Below, piece after piece: positions 44,975 through 56,407 of a stretch of 64,000 bases of DNA. The position numbers and the translations under genes were made by a program. Source of the DNA: Aegilops tauschii subsp. strangulata (taxonomy: Eukaryota > Streptophyta > Magnoliopsida > Poales > Poaceae); assembly GCF_002575655.3 (NCBI RefSeq), contig NC_053035.3, positions 372,411,792 through 372,475,791 of the forward strand, in the 5' to 3' direction. Every line of letters starts with the position of its first letter. Position 1 is the first letter of the stretch. Under the pieces are notes generated by a model that made no database searches, was not told where the DNA came from, and saw only the letters and a list, made by a program, of their open reading frames with translations.

Positions 44975-45860
44975 TGTCGGATGTGGGGTTCCGGCAAACC
45001 CTTGAGGTTCGAACACTGGGGTGTGCGCGAAGTCTTTCCCTCCTACCGATATACGCCCTAGCTCGCAAAGATCTCGCGGACGAACTCGACGAACTCGCAA
45101 CACAGAGAGACACGAGGTTTATACTGGTTCGAGCCACCGTTGTGGTGTAATACCCTACTCCCGTGTGGTGGTGGTGGATTGCCTCTTGTGCTGATGATGA
45201 ACAGTACAAAGGAAGAACAACCTCCTGAGGTTGAGGTGCTCTTGTGCTTGCCGAACTTGTGCGGGTGAGGATTCGATGCCTACTACTGTGGTGGCTAGAC
45301 CTATTTATAGTGGCCCTGGTCCTCTTCCCAAATATCGAGCGGGAAGGGAGCCAACAATGGCGGGTGAATTTGAAGGGGGACAGCTAGTACAAGTTATCTT
45401 GACAAAAGCAGTCTTCGCCTGCGAAAAGCTCTGGTGGTGACGCCGTCTTGGGCTCCACGATGACCTCCATCTTGCCGTCCTCCTGGTCTTGGTCTTGTTG
45501 CACCAATATAGCAACCTTTGCCTGATGCCTCGGTACTCTTCGCCTACGCTGGCCTCCTTAGCACCAAAGAGGAAATAAGGACGCTGCGCGCGCTGGCGCT
45601 CGCCTGGTGCCGTTCGTCATGGCTCACGTCACGAGAGCCTCATGAGGTTTTGCCCTGCCTTGATATCTCCGCTCCTCGCAAGCCTGCCTGGTTAGGCTAC
45701 TCCAGAGGAGGTCTTGCGTCGTCCGCCTCGCGAAGCTTGGACCCTCGCGAGGGTCTTGGATGCCTTGTTGATGAAGATGGGCCGTACGGCCTGCTAGCTT
45801 AGCCACGCTGTGGGCCGCAGGCAGGCAAGTCTGGGGACCCCCGTTCCCAGAATGCCGACA
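44975..45860 (-). repeat. 5' LTR of gypsy B
   Basis: 886 bp, TGTCGGATGTGGGG ... AATGCCGACA. Minus-strand TATA box ctataaatag at 45301-45310. Has a 9-bp tandem duplication near 45080 absent from the 3' LTR. Confidence 0.92.
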
Positions 45861-45865
45861 AGCGG
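45861..45865. repeat. Target-site duplication of gypsy B, right (AGCGG)
   Basis: Matches 22706-22710 with one C/T difference; after it the Angela LTR resumes. Confidence 0.85.
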
Positions 45866-46630
45866 AACATGGATGCTCATATTGGCTCCCACATATTGTA
45901 CGAAGATCTTTATCGGTCGAACTGTTATGACAACATACGTTATTCCCTTTGTCATCGGTATGTTACTTGCCCGAGATTCGATCATCGGTATCCTCATACC
46001 TAGTTCAATCTCGTTACCGGCAAGTGTCTTTACTCGTTCCGTAATGCATCATCCCGCAACTAACTCATTAGTTACATTGCTTTCAAGGCTTATCATGATG
46101 TGCATCACCGAGTGGGCCCAGAGATACCTCTCCGATACTCGGAGTGACAAATCCTAATCTCGATCTATGCCAACCCAACAAAACACCTTCGGAGATACCT
46201 GTGGAGCATCTTTAAAATCACCCATTTACGTTGTGACATTTGATAGCACACAAGGTATTCCTCTGGTATACGGGAGTTGCATAATCTCATAGTCAAAGGA
46301 ACATGTATAAGTCATGAAGAAAGCAATAGCAATAAAACTTAACGATCATATGGTAAGCTAACGGATGGGTCTTGTCCATCACATCATTCTCCTGATGATG
46401 TGATCCCGTTCATCAAATGACAACACATGTCTATGGTTAGGAAACTTAACCATCTTTGATTAACGAGCTAGTCTAGTAGAGGCTTACTAGGGACACTGTT
46501 TTGTCTATGTATCCACACATGTATCAAGTTTCCGGTTAATACAATTCTAGCATGAATAATAGATATTTATCCTGATATAAGGAAATATAAATAACAACTT
46601 TATTATTGCCTCTAGGGAATATTTCCTTCA

Positions 46631-46635
46631 GCCCA
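46631..46635. repeat. Target-site duplication of solo LTR, right (GCCCA)
   Basis: Matches GTCCA at 21738-21742 with one C/T difference; the antisense gene of A continues from here. Confidence 0.75.
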
Positions 46636-47578
46636 GGTGCGCAGGGCCGCCCTGGCGGCACCGCCAAGCGAGGCCCCCTCCAATGAGAAGGAGGTCCAGG
46701 TACGTGAGGACGCGCTAGTGCTTGAGGCATTGGAGAACAGCCTAGAGCTCGAGCGGCTGGAGGTGAGGGAGCGCCAAGCCGCCGCGGCTAAGGACGTCAT
46801 TGCCGCTCGGGAAGCCAGGGTCCAGCAGGAGGTTGACCAAAGGGTGGCAAAGATTCGCGCGGCTCTTGCTGATGAGCATTGCCGGGAGTTGAGGCTCCAG
46901 GAGATCCGGTTCCAACAGCAGCAGGTCGAGCTTGAGGGCCGGAACAGCGCCCTTAGGGCGAAGCTAGCCGCATCGGAGCAGCGCGAGAGGGCCGCCGAAG
47001 AGGCTCGGGCCTCCGCCCAAGCCAACTTGGCCTCCGCCCGAGCTGACCTATCCTCGATCCACCAGCAGGTCACGGGCGTCACGTCTCTTGTGGAGAAGGT
47101 CACAAATGAATCGGACCACTGTCGGATGATGCAGCGCGGGCGTTCTTCGATGCTCGCGGACCTCAAGGTCAGGGCCAACCCGGCCTTAGACACCATCTAT
47201 GAAGAGAACGTCTCCCGTCCACACGAAGATGACGACGCCAGCTACCTCCTCTTCTTCACCCAAGTCGTGACCCGCCTGGAAGCCCGGGCCACGAGGGTTC
47301 GCCAGCTTGTTGAAGAGAGAAGCCGGGGCCTCCTTGGGCGAGCGTTCTCGCGTGTCTTTAGCAACCTTCTTGGCCTTGATCCTGATTTTGACTTCGACGC
47401 CGCGATAGCCCCCGTGCCCACGGTCATCCAGGGCGATCTGGCGAACTGGGTGGATGACCATGTGGACGACTTGGTCGCGGAGTTCGCCCCTGAAGACAGC
47501 GCGGTCGTGCTTGCAGCCGAGGAAGGCAGTGCGGATGATGATGATGAGGACGACGCCGGCGGCAGCGCATCTGGCTAG

Positions 47579-47758
47579 GCCTGCATTTCCCTTCCTGTTA
47601 TGACCTGCATGCCAAAATTTTCGGGTACGGCCCCGCGGGGCGTGAAAGCACTTTTGGAGAGGGGGGAGGCCCCTTATGATGTATGAAATGATGATATGCT
47701 TTTGAGATAGATTCTGGTACGTGCAGTCGTGAACCAGGAGGCTCCCGACCACAGTAAC
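47579..47758. other. Spacer of gypsy A after its antisense gene
   Basis: 180 bp up to the copia array. Contains the 12-bp palindrome gccccgcggggc at 47630-47641. No gene seen. Confidence 0.6.
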
Positions 47759-49480
47759 TGTAGGGGAACGTAGCAGAAATTCAAAATTTTCTACGCATCA
47801 CCAAGATCAATCTATGGAGTTTACTATCAACGAGGGAAGGGGAGTGCATCTACATACCCTTGTAGATCGCGAGCGGAAGCGTTCAAGAGAACGGGGTTGA
47901 TGGAGTCGTACTCGTCGTGATCCAAATCACCGATGATCCTAGCGCCGAACGGACGGCACCTCCGCGTTCAACACACGTACGGAGCAGCGACGTCTCCTCC
48001 TTCTTGATCCAGCAAGGGGGGAGGAGAGGTTGATGGAGATCCAGCAGCACGACGGTGTGGTGGTGGAAGTAGCGGGATTCCAACAGGGCTTCGCCAAGCG
48101 CTGCGGGAGGAGGGAGATGTGTCACGGGAGGGAGAGGGAGGCGCCAGGGCTTAGATATTGCTGCCCTCCCCCCCCCCCACTATATATAGGGCCAAGGGAG
48201 AGGGGGGCGCAGCCTTGGCCCTTCCTCCAAGGAAGGGTGCGGCCAGGGAGGAGTCCATCCTCCCCAAGGCACCTCGGAGGTGCCTTCCCCCTTTAGGACT
48301 CTCCCTTTATCTTATCTCTTGGCGGATGGGCCTCTTGGGGCTGGTTCCCTTGGCCCATATAGGCCAAGGCGCACACCCCACAGCCCATGTGCCCCCCCGG
48401 GGCATGTGGACCCCTTGGTGGACCCCCGGACCCCTTTCGGCACTCCCGGTACAATACCGATAATGCGCGAAACCTTTCCGGCGACCAAAACAAGACTTCC
48501 CATATATAAATATTTACCTCCGGACCATTCCGGAACTCCTCGTGACGTCCAGGATCTCATCCGGGACTCCAAACAACTTTCGGGTTACCGCATACTAATA
48601 TCTTTACAACCCTAGCGTCACCGAACCTTAAGTGTGTAGACCCTACGGGTTCGGGAGACACGCAGACATGACCGAGACGACTCTCCGGTCAATAACCAAC
48701 AGCGGGATCTGGATACCCATGTTGGCTCCCACATGCTCCTCGATGATCTCATCGGATGAACCACGATATCGAGGATTCAATCAATCCCGTATACAATTCC
48801 CTTTGTCTACCGGTATAGTACTTGCCCGAGATTCGATCGTCGGTATCCCGATACCTTGTTCAATCTCGTTACCGGCAAGTCTCTTTACTCGTCCCGTAAC
48901 ACATCATCCCGTGATCAACTCCTTGGTCACAGTGTGCACATTATGATGATGTCCTACCGAGTGGGCCCAGAGATACCTCTTCGTTTACACGGAGTGACAA
49001 ATCCCAGTCTCGATTCGTGCCAACCCAACAGACACTTTCGGAGATACCTGTAGTGCACCTTTATAGCCACCCAGTTACGTTGTGACGTTTGGTACACTCA
49101 AAGCATTCCTACGGTATCCGGGAGTTGCACAATCTCATTTCTAAGGAAATGATACTTGACATTAGAAAAGCTCTTAGCAAACGAACTACACGATCTTGTG
49201 CTAGGCTTAGGATTGGGTCTTGTCCATCACATCATTCTCCTAATGATGTGATCCCGTTATCAATGACATCCAATGTCCATGGTCAGGAAACCGTAACCAT
49301 CTCTTGATCAACGAGCTAGTCAACTAGAGGCTTACTGCGGACATGGTGTTGTCTATGTATCCACACATGTATCTGAGTTTCCTATCAATACAATTCTAGC
49401 ATGGATAATAAACGATTATCATGAACAAGGAAATATAATAATAACCAATTTATTATTGCCTCTAGGGCATATTTCCAACA
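47759..49480 (-). repeat. LTR 1 of the copia array
   Basis: Minus-strand TATA box tatatatag at about 48180-48189. It differs from LTR 2 at about 13 places, all between 47760 and 48768, plus its terminal base (TGTAGG here, TCTAGG in LTR 2 and 3). Confidence 0.93.
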
Positions 49481-52400
49481 GTCTCCCACTTGCACTAGAG
49501 TCAACAGTCTAGTTCACATCACCATGTGATTAACACTCACCGGTCACATCACCATGTGACCAACATCCAAAGAGTTTTACTAGAGTCAACAATCTAGTTC
49601 ACATCACTATGTGATTAACACTCAATGAGTTCTGGTTTGATCATGTTATGCTTGTGAGAGAGGTTATTAGTCAACGGGTCTGAACCTTTCAGATCCGTGT
49701 GTGCTTTACGAATATCTATGTCATCTTGTGGATGCTACCACGCGCTACTTGGAGCCATTTCAAATAACTGCTCTACTATACGAATCCTGTTTACTACTCA
49801 GAGTCATTCGGATTAGTGTCAAAGTTCGCATCGACGTAACCCTTTACGACGAACTCCTTTTCACCTCCATAATCGAGAAAATTCCTTAGTCCACTAGATA
49901 CTAAGGATAAGTTCGACCGCAGTCATGTGATCCATTCCCGGATCACTATTGTACCCCTTGACCAACTCATGGCAAGGCACACTTCAAGTGCGGTACATAG
50001 CATAGCATACTGTAGAGCCTACGTCTAAAGCATAGGGGACGACCTTCGTCCTTTCTCTCTCTTCTGCTGTGGTCAGGTCTTGAGTCTTACTCAATACTCA
50101 CACCTTGTAACACAGCCAAGAACTCCTTCTTTGCTGATCTATTTTGAACTCTTTCAAAATCATGTCAAGGTGTGCGTTCTTTGAAAGTATCATCAGGCGT
50201 CTTGATCTATCTCCATAGATCTTGATGCCCAATATGTAAGCAGCTTTATCCAGGTCTTCCTTTGAAAAACTCCTTTCAAACAACCCTTTATGCTTTCCAG
50301 AAATTTTACATCATTTCGGATCAACAATATGTCATTCACATATACTTATCAGAAATGTTGTAGCGCTCCCACTCACTTTATTGTAAATACAAGTTTCTAA
50401 CAAACTTTGTATAAACCCAAAAACTTTGATCACTCCATCAAAGCGTACATTCCAACTCCGAGATGCTTACTCCAGTCCTTAGAAGGATCGCTGGAGCTAG
50501 CATACCTTTTAGCATCCTTAGGATCGACAAAACCTTTCTGATTGTATCACATACAACCTTTCCTTATGAAAACTGGTAAGGAAACTTGTTTTGACATCCA
50601 TCTGCCAGATTTCATAAATGCAGCTAATGCTAACAAGATTCCGACGGACTTAAGCATCACTGCGGATGAGAAAATCTCATCGTAGTCAACTCCTTGAACA
50701 TGTGAAAATACTCTTTGCCACAAGTCGAGCTTCATAGACGGTAACATTACCGTCCATGTCCGTCTTCTTCTTAAAGATCCATTTATCTCAATGGCTTGCC
50801 GATCATCGGGCAAGTTCACCAAAGTCCATGCTTTGTTCTGATACATGGATCCTATCTCGGATTTCGTGGCTTCTAACCATTTGTTGGAATATGGGCCCAC
50901 CATCGCTTCTCCATAGCTCGTAGGTTCATTGTTGTCTAGCAACATGACTTCCAAGACAGGATCACGTACCACTCTAAAGTAGTACGCATCCTCGTCGTCC
51001 TACGAGGTTTGGTAGTGACTTGATCCGAAGTTTCATGATCACTATCATAAGCTTCCACTTCAATTGGTGTAGGTGCCATAGGAATAACTTCCTGTGCCCT
51101 GCTACACACTAGTTGAAGTGACGGTTCAATAACCTTATCAAGTCTCCACCATCCTCCCACTCAATTCTTTCGAGAGAAACTTTTCCTCGAGAAAGGACTC
51201 GTTTCTAGAAGCAATTACTTTTGCTTCCAGATCTGAAATAGGAGGTATACCCAACTGTTCTGGGTATTCTTATGAAGATGCATTTATCCGCTTTGGGTTC
51301 GAGCTTATCAGCCTGAAACTTTTTCACACAAGCGTCGCAGCCCCAAACTTTCAAGAAACGACAACTTAGGTTTCTCTAAACGGTGTCGTCTCAACGGAAT
51401 TGCGTGGTGCCCCTTTTAAAGTGAATGCGGTTATCTCTAATGCCTAACCCATAAACGATAGTGGTAATTCGATAAGAGACATCATGGTATGCACCATATC
51501 CAATAGGGTGCAGTTATGATGTTCGGACACACCATCACACTGTGGTGTTCCAGGCGGTATTAATTGTGAAACACTTTCCACAATGTCTTAATTGTGTGCC
51601 AAACTCGTAACTCAGATATCTCTATGATCATATCATAGACATTTTATCCTCTTGTCACGACGATCTTCAACTTCACTCTGAAATTACTTGAACCTTTCAA
51701 TAATTCAGACTTGTGTTTCATCAAGTAAATATTCTCAGCATCTACTCAAATCATCTGTGAAGAAAGAACATATCGATATCCACTGCGTGCCTCAGCACTC
51801 ATTGGACTGCACACATCAAAATGTAAGCTAATGCCGAAAATTAAAGACCTTAAACGGAAAGACACAGGAGGTGGCGAAAAACGAACTTCCAACAAGTTGC
51901 TTTCTTGTTCCATCTTACTGAAAACGAGGCCTTTCAGTCATCTTGCCCATGTGGTATGATTTGCATGTCTCAAGTGATTCAAAATCAAGTGAGTCCAAAC
52001 GATCCATCTGCATGGAGTTTCTTCATGCATATATACCAATAGACATGGTTCGCATGTCTCAATCTTTTCAAAAAATGAGTGAGTCCAAAGATCCATCTAC
52101 ATGGAGCTTCTTCATGCGTTCTATAGCAATATGACTCAAGTGGCAGTGCCACAAGTATGTGGTACTATCATTACTATCTTATATCTTTTGGCATGAACAT
52201 GTGTATCACTATGATCGAGATTCATTTTAGGTGCAAGACCATTGAAGGTATTATTCAAATAAATAGAGTAACCATTATTCTCCTTAAATGAATAACCGTA
52301 TTGCGATAAACATAATCCAATCATGTTTATGCTCAACGCAAACACCAATCTCGATGGTAGAGGGAGCATGCGATGCTTGATCACATCAACCTTGGAAACA

Positions 52401-54685
52401 CTTCCAACACACATCGTCATCTCACCTTTAGCTAGTCTCCATTTATTCCGCAGCTTTTATTTCGAGTTACTAACACTTAGCAACCGAACCGGTATCTAAT
52501 AGCCTGGTGCTGCTAGGAGTACTAGTAAAGTACACATTCATATAATGTATATCCAATATACTTTTGTCGACCTTGCCTGCCTTCTCATCTACCAAGTATC
52601 TAGGGTAGTTCTGCTTCAGTGACCGTTCCCCTCATTACAGGAGCACTTAGTCTCGGGTTTGGGTTTAACCTTGGGATTCTTCACTAGAGCAGCAAATGAT
52701 TTGCCGTTTCATGAAGTATCCCTTCTTGCCCTTGCCCTTCTTGAAACTAGTGGTTTTATTAACCATCAACAATTGATGCTCCTATTTGATTTCTACTTTC
52801 GCGGTGTCAAACATCGCGAATAGCTCAAAGATCATCATATCTATCCCTGATATGTCATAGTTCATCACGAAGCTCTAATAGCTTGGTGGCAGTGACTATG
52901 GAGAACCATCACTATCTCATCTGGAAGATTAACTCCCACTCGATTCAAGCGATTGTGGCACTCAGACAATCTGAGCACATGCTCAACGATTGAGCTTTTC
53001 TCCCTTAGTCTGCAGGCTTAAGAAACTTGTCAGAGGTCTCATACCTCTTGACGTGGGCACTAGTCTGAAATCCCAATTTCAGTCTTCGGAACATCTCATA
53101 TGTTCTGCGACGTTTCAAAACGTCTTTGGTGCCACAATTCTAAACCGTTAGCATTACGCACTGAACTATCACGTAGTCATCAAAACGTGTATGCCAGATG
53201 TTCCGCAACATCTACAGACGACGCTGAGGTTCAGCATACCGAGCGGTGCATTAAGGACATAAGCCTTCTGTGCAGCAATGAGGACAATCCTCAGTTTACG
53301 GACCCAGTCCGCATAATTGCTACTATCAACTTTCAACTAAATTTTCTCTAGGAACATATCTTAAACAGTAGAACTAAAGCGTAAGCTATGACATAATTTG
53401 CAAAGACCTTTTGACTATGTTCATGATAATGAAGTTCATCTGATTATTGAACTCCCACTCAGACAGATATCCCTCTAGTCATCTAAGTGATACATGATCC
53501 GAGTCAAACTAGGCCGTGTCCGATCATCACGTGAGACGGACTAGTCATCATCGGTGAACATCTCCATGTTGATCGCATCTACTATACGACTCATGTTCGA
53601 CCTTTCGATCTCTTGTGTTCCGAGGCCATGTCTGTACATGCTAGGCTCGTCAAGTCAACCTAAGTGTTTCGCATGTGTTCCGAGGCCATGTCTGTACATG
53701 CTAGGCTCGTCAACACCCGTTGTATTCGAACGTTAGAATCTATCACACCCGATCATCACGTGGTGCTTCGAAACAACGAACCTTCGCAACAGTGCACAGT
53801 TAGGGGGAACACGTCTCTTGAAATTTTAGTGAGGGATCATCTTATTTATGCTACCGTCGTTCTAAGCAAATAAGATGTAAACATGACAAACATCACATGC
53901 AAATCATAAAGTGACGTGATATGGCCAATATCATCTTGCGCCTTTGATCTCCATCTTCGAGGCGCGTCATGATCACCTTCGTCACCGGCATGACACCATG
54001 ATCTCCATCATCATGATCTCCATCATCGTGTCTTCATGAAGTTGTCTCGCCAACTATTACTTCTACTACTATGGCTAACAGTTAGCAATAAAGTAAAGTA
54101 ATTACATGGCGTTTTCATTGACACGCAGGTCATACAATAAATTAAGACAACTCCTATGGCTCCTGCCGGTTGTCATACTCATCGACATGCAAGTCGTGAT
54201 TCCTATTACAAGAACATGATCAATCTCATACATCACATATATCATTCATCACATCCTTTTGGCCATATCACATCACATAGCAAACCCTGCAAAAACAAGT
54301 TAGACGTCCTCTAATTGTTGTTGCATGTTTTACGTGGCTGCTATGGGATTCTAGCAAGAACGTTTCTTACCTACGCAAAAGCCACAACGTGATATGCCAA
54401 TTTCTATTTACCCTTCATAAGGACCCTTTTCATCGAATCCGATCCGACTAAAGTGGGAGAGACAGACACCCGCTAGCCACCTTATGCAACTAGTGCATGT
54501 CAGTCGGTGGAACCTGTCTCACGTAAGTGTACGTGTAAGGTCGGTCCGGGCCGCTTCATCCCACGATGCCGCCGAATCAAGATAAGACTAGTAACGGCAA
54601 GTAAATTGACAACATCAACGCCCACAACTACTTTGTGTTCTACTCGTGCATAGAAACTACGCATAGACCTAGCTCATGATGCCAC
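49481..54685 (-). pseudogene. Internal region 1 of the copia array (decayed gag-pol)
   Basis: On the minus strand, a polypurine tract (gcaagtgggagac) adjoins the right end of LTR 1. Remnants are RNase H (about 49560-50046), RT tail (50098-50283, AAYILGIKIYGDRSRR), RT core (50547-50972, VQGVDYDEIFSSAVMLKSV), integrase end and linker (50936-51160), integrase core fragments (51300-52100), pre-integrase/protease (52136-52420, YGYSFKENNGYSIYL), then decayed gag and leader. No frame longer than 141 codons remains. A 60-bp tandem duplication (gttccgaggccatgtctgta) lies at 53615-53712. The primer-binding site lies at 54670-54684 next to LTR 2. Confidence 0.85.
53615..53712. repeat. 60-bp tandem duplication in the copia leader
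   Basis: gttccgaggccatgtctgta...ggctcgtcaa occurs twice, about 60 bp apart. Copia element 1 has it once (reversed, near 4900-4945). The same duplication is in internal copy 2 (60542-60639), so it predates the array. Confidence 0.8.
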
Positions 54686-56407
54686 TCTAGGGGAACGTAG
54701 CAGAAATTCAAAATTTTCTACGCATCACCAAGATCAATCTATGGAGTTTACTATCAACGAGGGAAGGGGAGTGCATCTACATACCCTTGTAGATCGCGAG
54801 CGGAAGCGTTCAAGAGAACGGGGTTGATGGAGTCGTACTCGTCGTGATCCAAATCACCGATGATCCTAGCGCCGAACGGACGGCACCTCCGCGTTCAACA
54901 CCCGTACGGAGCAGCGACGTCTCCTCCTTCTTGATCCAGAAAGCGGGGAGGAGAGGTTGATGGAGATCCAGCAGCACGACGGTGTGGTGGTGGAAGTAGC
55001 GGGATTCCAACAGGGCTTCGCCAAGCGCTGCGGGAGGAGGGAGATGTGTCACGGGAGGGAGAGGGAGGTGCCAGGGCTTAGATATTGCTGCCCTCCCTCC
55101 CCCCACTATATATAGGGCCAAGGGAGAGGGGGGCGCAGCCTTGGCCCTTCCTCCAAGGAAGGGTGCGGCCAGGGAGGAGTCCATCCTCCCCAAGGCACCT
55201 CGGAGGTGCCTTCCCCCTTTAGGACTCTCCCTTTATCTTATCTCTTGGCGCATGGGCCTCTTGGGGCTGGTTCCCTTGGCCCATATAGGCCAAGGCGCAC
55301 ACCCCACAGCCCATGTGGCCCCCCCGGGGCATGTGGACCCCTTGGTGGACCCCCGGACCCCTTTCGGCACTCCCGGTACAATACCGATAATGCGCGAAAC
55401 CTTTCCGGCGACCAAAACAAGACTTCCCATATATAAATCTTTACCTCCGGACCATTCCGGAACTCCTCGTGACGTCCGGGATCTCATCCGGGACTCCGAA
55501 CAACTTTCGAGTTACCGCATACTAATATCTTTACAACCCTAGCGTCACCGAACCTTAAGTGTGTAGACCCTACGGGTTCGGGAGACACGCAGACATGACC
55601 GAGACGACTCTCCGGTCAATAACCAACAGCGGGATCTGGATACCCATGTTGGCTCCCACATGCTCCTCGATGATCTCATCGGATGAACCACGATGTCGAG
55701 GATTCAATCAATCCCGTATACAATTCCCTTTGTCTACCGGTATAGTACTTGCCCGAGATTCGATCGTCGGTATCCCGATACCTTGTTCAATCTCGTTACC
55801 GGCAAGTCTCTTTACTCGTCCCGTAACACATCATCCCGTGATCAACTCCTTGGTCACAGTGTGCACATTATGATGATGTCCTACCGAGTGGGCCCAGAGA
55901 TACCTCTTCGTTTACACGGAGTGACAAATCCCAGTCTCGATTCGTGCCAACCCAACAGACACTTTCGGAGATACCTGTAGTGCACCTTTATAGCCACCCA
56001 GTTACGTTGTGACGTTTGGTACACTCAAAGCATTCCTACGGTATCCGGGAGTTGCACAATCTCATTTCTAAGGAAATGATACTTGACATTAGAAAAGCTC
56101 TTAGCAAACGAACTACACGATCTTGTGCTAGGCTTAGGATTGGGTCTTGTCCATCACATCATTCTCCTAATGATGTGATCCCGTTATCAATGACATCCAA
56201 TGTCCATGGTCAGGAAACCGTAACCATCTCTTGATCAACGAGCTAGTCAACTAGAGGCTTACTGCGGACATGGTGTTGTCTATGTATCCACACATGTATC
56301 TGAGTTTCCTATCAATACAATTCTAGCATGGATAATAAACGATTATCATGAACAAGGAAATATAATAATAACCAATTTATTATTGCCTCTAGGGCATATT
56401 TCCAACA
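54686..56407 (-). repeat. LTR 2 of the copia array (hybrid)
   Basis: Left about 1,000 bp identical to LTR 3 at all sites where LTR 1 differs. At the one site where LTR 3 differs from LTR 1 in the right part (G at 49337, A at 63191), LTR 2 has G at 56264, like LTR 1. Confidence 0.92.

Larger units (their letters stand above)
22711..45860 (-). mobile_element. Ty3-gypsy element B (Tat-type, minus strand), pol-deleted, split by gypsy C
   Basis: Without C it is about 9.25 kb. On its own strand it runs: 5' LTR (45860-44975), primer-binding site, gag-protease frame (44909-42447), a shortened RT remnant (to 41901), a repeat-rich spacer, an antisense gene and the 3' LTR (23587-22711). RNase H and integrase are missing, so it could move only with enzymes supplied by a relative. 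It lies inside the Angela solo LTR and shares LTR type with A. Confidence 0.88.
21743..46630 (-). mobile_element. Angela-type solo LTR (minus strand), split by gypsy B
   Basis: 21743-22710 begins tgttggggaacgtagcatg, the reverse complement of a copia LTR end. 45866-46630 continues it and ends ctctagggaatatttccttca. The two parts total 1,733 bp, the same as the LTRs of the full element at 2214. There is no internal copia sequence on either side, and near-identical 5-bp duplications flank it, so it is a solo LTR left by LTR-LTR recombination. The break at 22710 falls within ggtcaataaccaatag(t/c)gg and is filled by element B. Confidence 0.9.
19515..47578 (+). pseudogene. Antisense gene of gypsy A (Transposase_28-like), split by a solo LTR
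   Basis: Coding pieces are 19515-21742 and 46636-47578. The N-terminus (MAPKSRRGKAHAI) leads into a conserved region (LPPFSDFLNVVLSHYQIHAL, FLCEAFVGISPSVALLLHFF) homologous to the genes in B and C. The frame shifts at about 20075-20130, about 20480 and in a C6 run at 20884-20889. A 25-residue repeat (APEVATGEQVQPGAP...) spans about 20649-20790. A donor gtaagt at 20926 and acceptor near 20987 match the intron position in B. From about 21204 the protein is a long alanine/glutamate-rich coiled coil. After removing the solo LTR and one TSD copy, the frame runs straight on to the TAG at 47576-47578, ending in an acidic tail (DDDDEDD). Its role is unknown; it is antisense to A's own gag-pol. Confidence 0.75.
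11029..47758 (-). mobile_element. Ty3-gypsy element A (Tat-type, minus strand), interrupted and leaving the window
   Basis: Pieces of one element are recognised at 11029-11532, 18880-21742 and 46636-47758; the rest must lie beyond the copia array to the right. The left pieces form its 3' LTR (ending GCCGACA at 19230) followed by a polypurine complement and an antisense gene. Removing the inserts restores continuity: one in the LTR, the other with the antisense reading frame unbroken. The LTR resembles that of B, so A and B are probably the same or sister families. No gag or pol of A lies in the window. The left end (around 11029) is degenerate, so the boundary is uncertain by a few bases. Confidence 0.8.
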
